64,000 bases of DNA. Source: Chondrus crispus. Lineage: Eukaryota > Rhodophyta > Florideophyceae > Gigartinales > Gigartinaceae. The stretch is taken from the NCBI RefSeq assembly GCF_000350225.1, contig NW_005179250.1, positions 408,216 to 472,215 on the forward strand. Reading direction: 5' to 3'. Made by a program: the position numbers and the translations under genes. The notes beneath the pieces were generated by a model. That model was given only the letters and a program-made list of their open reading frames with translations, ran no database searches and was not told the origin of the DNA. Of the stretch, positions 1 through 9,059 are shown one piece after another (the first letter of the stretch is position 1; the number at the start of each line of letters is the position of its first letter).

Positions 1-455
1 GTGCACATGGGCAAAAGTGCACCCCTTTTAGCGATGTCACAACACTTGCCACGTGTACACCTGTGCACGTGGAGCCCTGCCCATGTAAATGCACACCGCT
101 GCCCTGCTGTTGACGACCACCACCCAACACCCCCACCACCGATAGGGAACCCCCCAATGACGCCCCCCCCCCCCCCCCTTCAACGCAAGTCGACACCGAT
201 CACGAGACGCGGCGGTGAACGACTTGACCGTGCCGAGCGCGCGCCCAACATGCACAACCACCGCCCTCTACTGTACGTACAGGGGTCTCCTCAATAGTGC
301 ACATGTGCACATGGCCAAAAGTGCACCCCTTTCAGCGATGTCACAACACTTGCCACGTGTACACCTGTGCACGTGGAGCCATGCCGATGTAGATGCACAC
401 CGCTGCGCTGCTGTTGACGACCACGACCGAACACCCCGACCACCGATGGCGACCA
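1..455. repeat. Diverged direct repeat, about 150 bp, period about 304 bp
   Basis: The block starting at base 1 (GTGCACATGGGCAAAAGTGC) recurs from 305 (GTGCACATGGCCAAAAGTGC). Similarity continues for about 150 bases, through ACAACACTTGCCACGTGTAC and the CTGCTGTTGACGACCAC stretch. The first copy is cut by the window edge. A run of about 17 C lies near 163-178. Open frames here rely on non-ATG starts and low-complexity Pro/His/Thr content, so I do not call a gene. Confidence 0.7.
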
Positions 456-621
456 CCGCGACCACCGACTTATCACCAACAAGCGTGCAAGAAGCGACGT
501 CAGATGCTCATATCGGAGCAGTTTGTGGCCGGTGGGCTGTGACCTGCGGATGGACCTTTATTAGTTCGCGCTGTCAGTAGTGCGTATCTATAGCTGATGG
601 CTCGAGGGTGCACTATTGAGG
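289..621. mobile_element. Small unit with 14-bp terminal inverted repeats (MITE-like candidate)
   Basis: CCTCAATAGTGCAC at 289-302 is the exact reverse complement of GTGCACTATTGAGG at 608-621, enclosing 333 bases without a credible gene. Size and ends fit a non-autonomous DNA element or a foldback sequence. No clear target-site duplication is visible, and the interior shares sequence with the partial copy at 1-150. The family is not identified. Confidence 0.35.
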
Positions 622-934
622 GGTACCTACTGTATAGTACTTGTTGCCTCGTGCTTTTGTTTTCAACCCGTCGAGCATCATGTCATCACCTCTTCACTCT
701 GATCCTCAACTGCTCACTACCACGCAACGCAGTCCGCATCCACACATACATTCGTGCCTTACTTTTTATACTTGAACACTGCTTTAACACTATTTACTGT
801 TATATACACAGCCCAAGGTTGACTCCCTTTTGTACCGCGGCCGTCCCCGTTGCTACCCAACTTCCTCCACCGCACTTCTTTCCTCCGCCTCGCCCTCCCC
901 CGCCCCCTCAGGCCCCCCAACCTCAACCTCAACC
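622..934. other. 3' flank of the SKI2 gene, no gene seen
   Basis: About 310 bases lie between the inverted-repeat unit and the helicase stop codon. The first 200 bases are mixed and AT-rich. From about 855 the plus strand becomes strongly C/T-rich with repeated CCTCAA hexamers, which continue up to the helicase stop. I see no RNA gene and no obvious polyadenylation signal on the minus strand. Confidence 0.5.
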
Positions 935-3900
935 TCACCCTCGGCCTTCACCCTCAGGCGCCCCCTCCCCTTCCGCCCGCCCGGTCGCGCTCTCATAGTA
1001 CAGCGAACCATTGAAAATCACGTCCCGTCTGATGCAGCTCACCGCCTCCTCGAGCACGTGCTCCAGGTCCTCGTTGCCGATCCCCTTGGCAACCTTCTGC
1101 GCATCCCGCAGCAATTCGCAAAGCCGCTTCACGCACACCACCACGTCCCCTTCCTGCTGCTCAGTCAACGACATCAAGCTGAAGAACGGCTTCCCCCTGG
1201 CCCACTCATACACCGCCTGCGCAAGATCCCACCGGCATATCGCCGCTTCGTAATCGTCCCCGCCGTTCGCAATGTCAAACTCCAGCGCCACACCGCATTC
1301 TTCTTGCACTTTTCCCACCTTTCGCACGATTTCCCGCATCTTGTCTTTTGCCTCGCAGTACTTTTCCGAATACCGCTTCTCGTCCCCGTCGTGGATACCG
1401 CTCGCGTTCTTCTTTCGGCACACGAGGCTGGATAACAAAGAGCAAATCTCCGATTCCTCGAGCCCATCCAAAACCCCATCCAGAAGGATTTCTGTCAGAA
1501 CCACAGAATCCGCCGTAGAGACCTCGCATGCACACCGTCCCTTCATCTTCACTCCCAACCCGTCAGTGTCCACGTAGTTCAGCTTCTGCAGCACCTCGCT
1601 CCGTTTCAGGTATTCGGGAAGCAAACTCGGCTCATTTCCCTCGTCAGACGCCGTCCTGAGAGCTCTCATCTGCCTGCTGATTTTTTCTTCGAGTACCATC
1701 CTTTCAATTCTGCGCACAGACCCATCCTCTCTCACACAAGCCGTCACCGCCTTGCCAAACCTACGATCTGTAACTAGTTCAATGAAGTGCGTGCGAAGAT
1801 TGACCTGCTCTTCCACCAGCGATGTATATCCTGCGTCTCCGGGTTCCATCCCACTCCCAGTCCCTACGCAAAACATCTCCACGGGGAAGCAATCCGCGGC
1901 TTGCACATTTGCCGACCGCTCCTTACGTCTCCACCTTGATACAACCATCTGTACATACACTGCGTTTGCATGCAACGTCTTCTTTGCCGAATTCCACATC
2001 CACTTGTTCACCCTTTGCCCTTCGTCATGTGCCCTTTTTCGAGAAAAATACCACCTCGTCGACGCCCTATCCTGTTCATCCACTCGTGCTGTGGTTATTA
2101 ACGGATCGCATTCGTTGCAGATGTATAGAATCTTCGACGCAATGATCTCCACCAACATGACCACAAGGCCATCACTCGTGCATATCTGTGGATGGTTCAC
2201 CGTCGAGTCTGGCAAAGGCTGCAGTTCAGGAATAAATAGCACCGACTTTGGATTCGCTGCGTGCCGCGACTTGGCTACTCCTGTCAGTGCTGCTACCCAA
2301 ACGGCTGAATCTTGCGTGATTCTCCGTGATCTTCTGGCAGATCCAGATCTTTTGGTGGATCCAGGAATTGAGTACACTGTCGCCAGAGATAACAGCCCTG
2401 GCTGAACTTCTACGATCACCAGCCGACCGGGCACGATCGCACGCTGAAACAAATACCTGTAGTTGGCTTCTCGAAACATCTTTTGGCTGAGCTCGTAGTA
2501 CTCGCTAAATTTCGCGACGTAGACCTGCAAAGTACCATCTCCGTTCTTATCTTTGGTATCTTGCTGCATAGTCGGTTTATTTCCCGTCGTAGATAGAGCC
2601 AGTTTCCCCAATGCGCTCCCGGCATCGGCAAGAACCAAAGCAATGTCTTTGGCCTTATCTCCCATTCCTGCCTCGGAAAACGATTGCTTCATTATCTCCT
2701 CTACTCGCATTTCGTCAACTCGTAGCACATTCAAGATCATGTTGTAGGTCAGACGAAACGCAGACGCAAGAGAAATAGGGGTCCCCGTCATTACCTTACG
2801 CAACTGGTTCACATCTGGAAAGCGTTCGTCCGGTGGGAAAAATAGGTACACATGACCTACCGCGTCTAATCCACGACGACCTGCGCGACCTGACATTTGA
2901 GTATATTCCCCAGACTCTAAGTAACGAAAACGGCGTCCATCGTGCTTGCGAATTGCTGCAAAAACCACCGTTCTTGCGGGCATGTTCACTCCCATGGCAA
3001 AAGTCTCGGTCGCAAACAAGACTTTAACCAGTCCTTTCGAAAACAGAATCTCTGTAATCTCTTTTATCAGAGGAAGGAGACCGGCGTGATGTGAGGATAT
3101 ACCCCTCATCAAGTTGGCTCTCACTCGCTCAACTTGGGGCAGAGCGCGGTCTTCTTCTCTAAGGCTCGTGATAGACTTGTTGAAAAACTGGTGCACAAAC
3201 GCCTTGTCAGCTGTGTTGGGTAGCAGGTCGCTGTGTTCCAACGACTCCACTGCCACTTCACATTTCTTCTTAGAAAAGCAAAACACAACAGTCGGTGTTC
3301 GATCTGCCTTGTCCAAGAAACGAACCAGCGGCGTCCATATGGATGGCAACCTATTTCGGCCTTGTCCTTCGTTCCTCAAATCCATTCTTTTCTCTTTGTT
3401 CCGATATGCCCCTTTCGTTGCCATTTTCCCTGTCCTTCTCTCCTCAGCCTGATCACCTTGCTCGGCGCCCTGCGTGGCTTCGTTCATTCCATTTGTTTCT
3501 GCGGCGTCCTTTCGTCCCCACACAACATGGTTTCCTTCAATTCGCAAACTGTCATGGGCTTCCTTCTCCGTGAGCTTGTGGTCCTGTCCCGCACCATCCT
3601 TTGTCTTCTCGTCTTTGGCCTGCTCCACACTCATTCTCGCTTTCTTGGTCGATGCAGACTTGGACTTTGATTTCTTTGCCTTCTGTTCTCTGCTGTCTTT
3701 CATTTTGCAACTGCGCAGAGCTGCGACGTAGTTGTTCATCAAAAACGACCCGCCTTCATGAAGCAAAACAGCTTCTGTCACTTCGTTAGGATCCCCTGCC
3801 TTGCGATGTAGCCATGCGTGCTGTAAAGGAACGGGTCTCTTCGGTGAAGAAACTACAGCAACTTTCCGTTCTTTTGTTTTTCCTACCCAAGAAGCAAATT

Positions 3901-5416
3901 CTAAAGCATTCGGAACTGTTGCACTTAGCATAATAATACTGACATGTGGCGGTAACATGATAATGCTTTCTTCCCAAACAACTCCTCGTTCTTCGTCGTT
4001 CAGGAACTGAACTTCGTCGAAAATGACAAACATAAGGTCGCGAATTACGTCTGCACCCCGGTACAGCATTGAACGCAGGATTTCTGTTGTCATAATGACA
4101 CACTGCGCATCATCGTTGATGCTAACATCGCCGGTGACAAGCCCCACATCCTTAAACTTCCCTCGAAAATCACGAAGCTTTTGGTTGCTCAATGTCTTAA
4201 TCGGGCTTGTGTAAAACACTTTAGAGCCAAGCTCCGCCGCAAGGGCAATCGCGTATTCTGCAACAACCGTCTTGCCTGCACTTGTGTGGGCAGCAACAAA
4301 AACACTGTTCCTCTGCTCAACGTGCAAAATAGCGCGCTTCTGGAAGTCATCAAGCTCAAATGGAAACCGCAATGCCATCTCTGGGATTCGGTCGTTGAAG
4401 TCCTTAATGTCCCCATCATCAACAAATGCCCAGTCATTCTCCTCACCATCTTGTTGAAAGCGAACCCTCTGCATACCACCCTTATTTACCCCACCGGCCC
4501 ACAACCCGACAGCATTCTCGAGCTCTTTGTGCAGAGTGGTAAGCCGAGTGACTGAATCCATATGTGGATCTGAACGCAGCGATAGCGATGTGTTCGCACC
4601 TGCACGACTAGAACTATTTCTGGTTCTCTGTACTTGCTCTCCCGGGAAACTCCGTTTAGAGGAGTTCCCCGCTGTACCAGGCTGCAGAATTGGCGGGGTT
4701 GTCGAAGAAGCATTCGACTTGCCAAGCACGACTTCGCCTTCAGACTTCATTGTTTCTGCACCTTTCCTTCTGGTGAGCTTGTCGTCGCCATCGGATGTTC
4801 TGTTACTATTCACATTTGCAGGTTCTTCCCCCGAGTTCTGATGCCGCGCCTCGTGAAGTTGACGGGTCCTCTTTTCGACAGCCTTCTGTAGCTTTGGCAA
4901 GCTCTTCAAGGCAGCCGGGGAACCATTCGCAGCTTCTGCCGCTGCGTTTGAGGCACGTTTTCTCGCACCTTTGAGCTTTCTCTCTAGAGCCCGGCACGCC
5001 TTCTGCTGCCGCTCCCGAGTAGGTCGCTTCTGTAGTGCGGAGCCTCTGGAAGCTGGGTTAGTGAGTACACGGTCCTGTGAAGCTCTTGGAGTTGCTTCTT
5101 CAGATGGACCCGGCCCTGATTCTTCTGTCGTCGTCACAGACAGCGGCCGTACCAAGGCAGAAGCCGTGCCCTCCATTCCTGTGTCGAAACTTTTCTGCCT
5201 CTGAAGCCATTCCAGTTTTGAACGTCGAAGCTTTTGCAGTTTGCTTGCCTCGCCCTGTGCTACACGACCGTCTTTCTGTGTACTGTCTGTACCCGGTGCG
5301 TCAGTTGATGCGCAGTGGTTCTCCACACTTGGAGGTGCCGTATCGGCAATGCTCGCTGCACTTGCAGCTTCGTTGCGCTCTGCATCATTCATTTGTGGCA
5401 GAGCAGAATGCTGCAT
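935..5416 (-). CDS. SKI2: SKI2-type (Ski2-like) DExH-box RNA helicase, 1,493 aa
   Basis: ATP-driven 3'-5' RNA helicase of the SKI complex. In studied eukaryotes this complex feeds mRNA into the cytoplasmic exosome for 3'-5' decay. Residues 1-300 are charged and low-complexity. Motif I, AHTSAGKT, is at residues 376-383; motif II reads DEVQ at 467-470; motif III SATVPN follows. A Lys/Glu-rich insertion of about 130 residues precedes the second RecA domain. Motif VI, QMSGRAGRRG, is at 840-849. The C-terminal 180 residues match the DSHCT helical domain, including RRDVIFNGSLYY. ERGVVWEE after motif II and the PNALEFASW block point to SKI2 rather than MTR4 or Brr2. The tail is Glu/Gly-rich. The start is the first ATG, with another at residue 9. 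There is no intron. DEVQ replaces the usual DEVH. The length is somewhat greater than the roughly 1,250-1,300 aa of typical SKI2 proteins, because of the N-terminus and the insertion. Confidence 0.93.
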   Translation of the reverse strand: MQHSALPQMNDAERNEAASAASIADTAPPSVENHCASTDAPGTDSTQKDGRVAQGEASKLQKLRRSKLEWLQRQKSFDTGMEGTASALVRPLSVTTTEESGPGPSEEATPRASQDRVLTNPASRGSALQKRPTRERQQKACRALERKLKGARKRASNAAAEAANGSPAALKSLPKLQKAVEKRTRQLHEARHQNSGEEPANVNSNRTSDGDDKLTRRKGAETMKSEGEVVLGKSNASSTTPPILQPGTAGNSSKRSFPGEQVQRTRNSSSRAGANTSLSLRSDPHMDSVTRLTTLHKELENAVGLWAGGVNKGGMQRVRFQQDGEENDWAFVDDGDIKDFNDRIPEMALRFPFELDDFQKRAILHVEQRNSVFVAAHTSAGKTVVAEYAIALAAELGSKVFYTSPIKTLSNQKLRDFRGKFKDVGLVTGDVSINDDAQCVIMTTEILRSMLYRGADVIRDLMFVIFDEVQFLNDEERGVVWEESIIMLPPHVSIIMLSATVPNALEFASWVGKTKERKVAVVSSPKRPVPLQHAWLHRKAGDPNEVTEAVLLHEGGSFLMNNYVAALRSCKMKDSREQKAKKSKSKSASTKKARMSVEQAKDEKTKDGAGQDHKLTEKEAHDSLRIEGNHVVWGRKDAAETNGMNEATQGAEQGDQAEERRTGKMATKGAYRNKEKRMDLRNEGQGRNRLPSIWTPLVRFLDKADRTPTVVFCFSKKKCEVAVESLEHSDLLPNTADKAFVHQFFNKSITSLREEDRALPQVERVRANLMRGISSHHAGLLPLIKEITEILFSKGLVKVLFATETFAMGVNMPARTVVFAAIRKHDGRRFRYLESGEYTQMSGRAGRRGLDAVGHVYLFFPPDERFPDVNQLRKVMTGTPISLASAFRLTYNMILNVLRVDEMRVEEIMKQSFSEAGMGDKAKDIALVLADAGSALGKLALSTTGNKPTMQQDTKDKNGDGTLQVYVAKFSEYYELSQKMFREANYRYLFQRAIVPGRLVIVEVQPGLLSLATVYSIPGSTKRSGSARRSRRITQDSAVWVAALTGVAKSRHAANPKSVLFIPELQPLPDSTVNHPQICTSDGLVVMLVEIIASKILYICNECDPLITTARVDEQDRASTRWYFSRKRAHDEGQRVNKWMWNSAKKTLHANAVYVQMVVSRWRRKERSANVQAADCFPVEMFCVGTGSGMEPGDAGYTSLVEEQVNLRTHFIELVTDRRFGKAVTACVREDGSVRRIERMVLEEKISRQMRALRTASDEGNEPSLLPEYLKRSEVLQKLNYVDTDGLGVKMKGRCACEVSTADSVVLTEILLDGVLDGLEESEICSLLSSLVCRKKNASGIHDGDEKRYSEKYCEAKDKMREIVRKVGKVQEECGVALEFDIANGGDDYEAAICRWDLAQAVYEWARGKPFFSLMSLTEQQEGDVVVCVKRLCELLRDAQKVAKGIGNEDLEHVLEEAVSCIRRDVIFNGSLYYESATGRAEGEGAPEGEGRG

Positions 5417-5794
5417 GTGGTACCTGCCCTCCAGGAATCCTCCATTAACTATTAAATGTAATACGAAAACGATTTAGATGCAGCCAGAGATGCGAATTAA
5501 AAAAAGTGGTATGGAAGGTGCCTCGGTCATGCCAGCGTTCTGTAAGACATGCCTTACTGTGTCGTATGGCGGCCATTCAGTCCAGCTTCGGGATTACGCA
5601 TAAAGAATTTCTCAAATTAACAAGTGATTTTTTTATAAAAATGCGAAACAGAAATACAGCGATGCAGAAATTTTATTTCCGATATTTTAGTTATAGAATT
5701 TAAATACTTCCGTGGACGTGAAGTACACGTTTACGCGTGAAGTTAGAAATAAAAAGAAAAGAGCATTTGAAATACATAAACAGTCCGGAAACAA

Positions 5795-6382
5795 ATGCCA
5801 AGCAAGGTGGAAATCGAAATACTAATTGCAAATAAAATGATGCCGAGTGTCCCGCCTTTTTTGAACACACACTTTCGCAAATGTCACCTTTTCGACCACC
5901 ACCAGGGTATTTTCGTCCTCGACGGCGCCAAAAACTTCGAACTCGTTTCTTCCTCACTTAATGGTTCGGGGCACGCCCTGTGCCACGCTAAAACAAGGAT
6001 GAAAGAATTACAAACCAAACTATTATCGCCGATTCCGCAAAATACAGACGACGGAGTTGTCTCGAGCCATTCCTTGCAACACCATGCCCCTCAGATCACT
6101 CAGAGCCCCAGCTCTAATTCTTCTCACGGCCGCCATTGCACAGGCTGTGCAGCCACTTTTTATTTTATGGCGGAGCAAAACTGGTGCACAAAGTTCACAA
6201 AGCAAAACGGCCCTATTATAGACAGTCGGGCTTCCATTAATATGGAAACTCTGTGTGCAATTTCTGGCCATGAGGAGGTGTGCATGAACCCTTCCCAAAT
6301 GGCAAAACAAGAACTGAAAAGTTTGGGTATGGACCTTCGCAGTACCATATTGGACATGTGTGGGAAGTGCGAAAAAGACTGA
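5795..6382 (+). CDS. Hypothetical protein, 195 aa, weak
   Basis: An ATG-started frame of 195 codons that I do not recognise. The predicted protein has scattered Cys/His residues (HCTGC near the middle, CGKCEKD at the end), a Ser/His-rich patch around residues 90-115, no membrane segment and no signal peptide. It lies divergent to SKI2, about 380 bases from its start codon, so it could be a small host gene using the shared upstream region. It could equally be chance or part of a decayed element, since a 141-codon open frame overlaps it on the other strand. Codon use gives no clear signal. Confidence 0.2.
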   Translation: MPSKVEIEILIANKMMPSVPPFLNTHFRKCHLFDHHQGIFVLDGAKNFELVSSSLNGSGHALCHAKTRMKELQTKLLSPIPQNTDDGVVSSHSLQHHAPQITQSPSSNSSHGRHCTGCAATFYFMAEQNWCTKFTKQNGPIIDSRASINMETLCAISGHEEVCMNPSQMAKQELKSLGMDLRSTILDMCGKCEKD

Positions 6383-6952
6383 GGCCTGATGTCCACAATT
6401 CATCAGAAACATAAACAGAAGAAGACCAAAGTTCTCAAGGGTCACCAATCATGGAAAGCACGTATTTGGCTATTATAGAAAGAAAACTTCCCGACAAATG
6501 AACCATCCCTTCAAAAATATTACATATGTGAGAACTTTATGGCGGTGCAATGTGCGTGAAAATATCTCATACATCCCCAGTTTCTTGAACGAGTCTGTCA
6601 GCTGGAGCAACGATCTTTTTTTGGTTCTGCTTTACAACAGAAGACTGCATGGGACGTGGCTCACATTTAGACCCTCACTGAGAGCAGATATACGTTGAAG
6701 GCCTGCAACAAGCATATTCATATCATGGAAGGGATAATGGTAGATCTTCAGAGCCAGCTCGAAAACACTTGCCTACCTCCCAACTGCCCCTCGAAGCACG
6801 GGAAGAGGCTACAACTTTCGCAACCCCCAAGATATAGATGAAAGATACATAGCGGATTAGGCGTTGCATACATTTACAGAAGGGAAATTGCGATTAGGCG
6901 CATAGGTCAGGCAGAGGCTTTGCTCAAGCTGTATGTATTTTGTACACATCGA

Positions 6953-7004
6953 AGACAATTTTTGTCCTGTCTTCCTTATAAGGAAGGCAGGACAAAAATT
7001 GTCT
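6953..7004. repeat. 52-bp near-perfect palindrome
   Basis: Two 23-base arms, AGACAATTTTTGTCCTG plus TCTTCC on the left and the reverse complement on the right, meet around a self-complementary TTATAA centre. There is one mismatch, which would be a G-U pair in RNA. It could form a cruciform in DNA or a long hairpin in RNA. No gene or element end is recognisable beside it. Confidence 0.85.
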
Positions 7005-8383
7005 CCAAAGTTGGACCAACCATCGCTGTCTTCTATTCCCAATCCAGCTGTTCGGGACACATTCCACAAAATGTCATACATTCTCAAAGAATCTGAATCT
7101 CATACTCTGTTACTCTCAGGGGTTGAGGCTGTCTACTGGAACACCGTGAAAGACAACAGTATCACTGTTGGGGGACAAGGTTGGCAATCTCTTACAATCC
7201 CTCTGGATTCCCGGACACTTCGGTTGTGCTGATGCCTAGTACTCCTAACGCGTGGAATAACTCTTAGAAGATAATCTGGGCGGGGCCATAAATTGCTTTT
7301 ATCTGCGGATGAAGCAAGGCTTCAGCTAGATATCCCTGTTCACTCGTCTACAAACCTTCTAAAACAAGTGAATATATCTGAAGAGCGTTTATAGTTTGTA
7401 GAAGTTGAGCTAAGGTTTAAAGTTAAACGTTTCTCTTACAATGAATTGACCTGCAACCTTACGGAATAAGTCTTGTCCATTCCTCTAAATCTTTGGCTGA
7501 GCACAGTTTAGAAGATAATATCCGATCGCAGGTTGAAAAACGCTCAAACGGAGACAAGGATGATTGGAGTTCCATTGAAAAATATGTGGCCTCTCTCTAA
7601 CAATTTGGATGTGGTACCATCTCCGAAACAAATTACAGATGGCGACTTTCATCTCACAGTTAGCAGTTTCTTTAATATTGATCTCGCAGTGGGGCCAAGA
7701 TTTAAGACCAAGGGCATGTCTGCAGGTCCAATTACTGTTGCTCCAACTATCGCGGGTATAACGACAGAGACAAAACTTTTGGGTTCAATTCTGAATACAC
7801 TGCGGATTGGTTTGCACCCGGAAACAGCTCTGAGGATGAGGAGGTAAAGGGTAAAACCTTGGGGGGAGTCCAAGGACGGGTTCCTGACAGACATTCGGGT
7901 TCATCGCTTCGCTGTGGCTATGATTGACAACATTAACCACAGCACGAGGCATGCAGTTCTGGGGATTGCTAAAGCGAGTACAGACATGAATGTTACGGCC
8001 AACATGGTTACCTTAGCGCCACTACGAACACACACAGCTTATGGGGTCCGCGTTGCATCAGTTTGTAATCCGCATCCCTCCGGTGGACGAGAGGCCAGTA
8101 TGCATCTCGCACCGGACAAGGCCATGAATCACCCCGACAACCTGCGATTAATCGCAAGACTAAACACACGCCAGAAGTTTCTACAAGAACACGTCCCCAA
8201 TGATAGCGACCTAGACATCAAGGCGATGCAATCGGCATTTCTAGGTCTCGTGTGGCGACTCAGCGAAGACCTATCTTGAAATGATCCTAAAAAGCAACGG
8301 AGCATGAGGTCTTTGCCTTTATCTGCACTGGAAGGACATGCCGAGGAAAACAACTGGGATTTGAGATATGTGGAAGTGGATCC

Positions 8384-9003
8384 TGTAGCATAAACACCCC
8401 TAAACGGATAGGGGTGTATGCTTAGTCCTGGAAGACCCGTACGTACGAGAAGACGGGGGAAGTCGGACCAGCTAACGAAACCGGAGCACGGGCCCGGGTA
8501 GCGTGGTAGAGCGGGATCGGGGGGAGGACGCGCACACGCGCGGGCCGATCTACGCCTCGACGCCCCGGAGCAGCGCTGGGTTACGTTCCAGCGCTGACGG
8601 GCGGAGGTGGATCTAGGCTCGCTCGCGTGCTCGCGCGTCCTCTACCCGCGCTCGGTCTCGCCTTAGGGTAGCTAACGGAAGCTTCCTTAGGATAAGCTGG
8701 CAGTCAGACCTAGGCGGTAGGTCGTGGACAAGTCCGTGCTTGTCCCCTTCGCCGCCGCCGGTCCGCTCCGTTATTTAATATACAATTAGTCTATCGTAAC
8801 TTAGTACAGTACGTACTGTACTATGCGGTACTACAGTAGTCGGCACTGTCAGCGGACAGGGCTGACTGTATACGCGTCGTACACGTATGGTACACGTGGG
8901 GGCGCGTGCGCCCCTACACGTGTGGTACAGGCCCTCTGTAAGGTCCGTACCTTACAGAGCCGGATCCAATTTCTAATCTAATCCTTTTGGTAGTTATACT
9001 ACA
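8384..9003 (-). repeat. A1 3' LTR, 620 bp
   Basis: On the plus strand it begins TGTAGCATAA and ends TTATACTACA, an imperfect inverted pair giving TG...CA ends. It differs from 21370-21989 by a single base. It contains a chain of hairpins, including the perfect palindrome AGTACAGTACGTACTGTACT at 8803-8822 and an 11-bp stem with a 4-base loop at 8934-8959. It lies directly upstream of the antisense gene. Confidence 0.95.
8772..8782. promoter_or_regulatory. Near-symmetrical TATA-like block inside the A LTR
   Basis: TATTTAATATA is an isolated AT-rich block in a GC-rich LTR. It reads as a TATA-like element on both strands. The same string is present in the other A1 LTR and in the A2 LTR at 35336-35346. 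On the minus strand it could drive gag-pol from the 5' LTR; on the plus strand it could drive the antisense gene from the 3' LTR. Promoter activity is inferred only. Confidence 0.35.
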
Positions 9004-9034
9004 CCACCCGCCCTTCAAGCGTGGACGTCCACGT
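9004..9034 (-). promoter_or_regulatory. A1 polypurine tract with duplicate of the pol end, at the 3' LTR
   Basis: Read on the minus strand, a purine run (GAAGGGCGGGTGG) abuts the 3' LTR, as expected for the plus-strand primer of reverse transcription. Just before it, the strand reads codons for V-D-V-D-V-H-A and then a stop, a diverged copy of the last codons of pol (N-A-D-V-R-S-stop in A1, N-A-D-V-H-A-stop in A2). The same module follows pol at 14000-14032. Confidence 0.7.
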
Positions 9035-9059
9035 CCACACGTGCTTGACGGGAGTGGAA

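Larger units (their letters stand above)
5417..8383. other. Unassigned stretch between SKI2 and element A1
   Basis: Nearly 3 kb, more AT-rich than the rest of the window. The first 80 bases form the 5' flank of SKI2. Short open frames occur on both strands (for example 5795-6382, 7533-7847 and 7914-8279 on plus), but none shows a domain I recognise and none has a neighbour supporting it. The stretch may be a decayed transposon or real spacer. It ends abruptly at the LTR of A1, GATCC being the last five bases before the LTR. Confidence 0.4.

Noticed and set aside
1-580. Open frames on both strands at the window start
   Set aside because: They begin with non-ATG codons, are low-complexity and follow the repeat; no domain.
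1000-5400. Many plus-strand frames opposite SKI2
   Set aside because: They are shadows of the helicase gene, which has full motif support on the minus strand.
6953-7004. Bacterial-type terminator
   Set aside because: No following T run in either useful direction, no gene upstream, and the context is eukaryotic.
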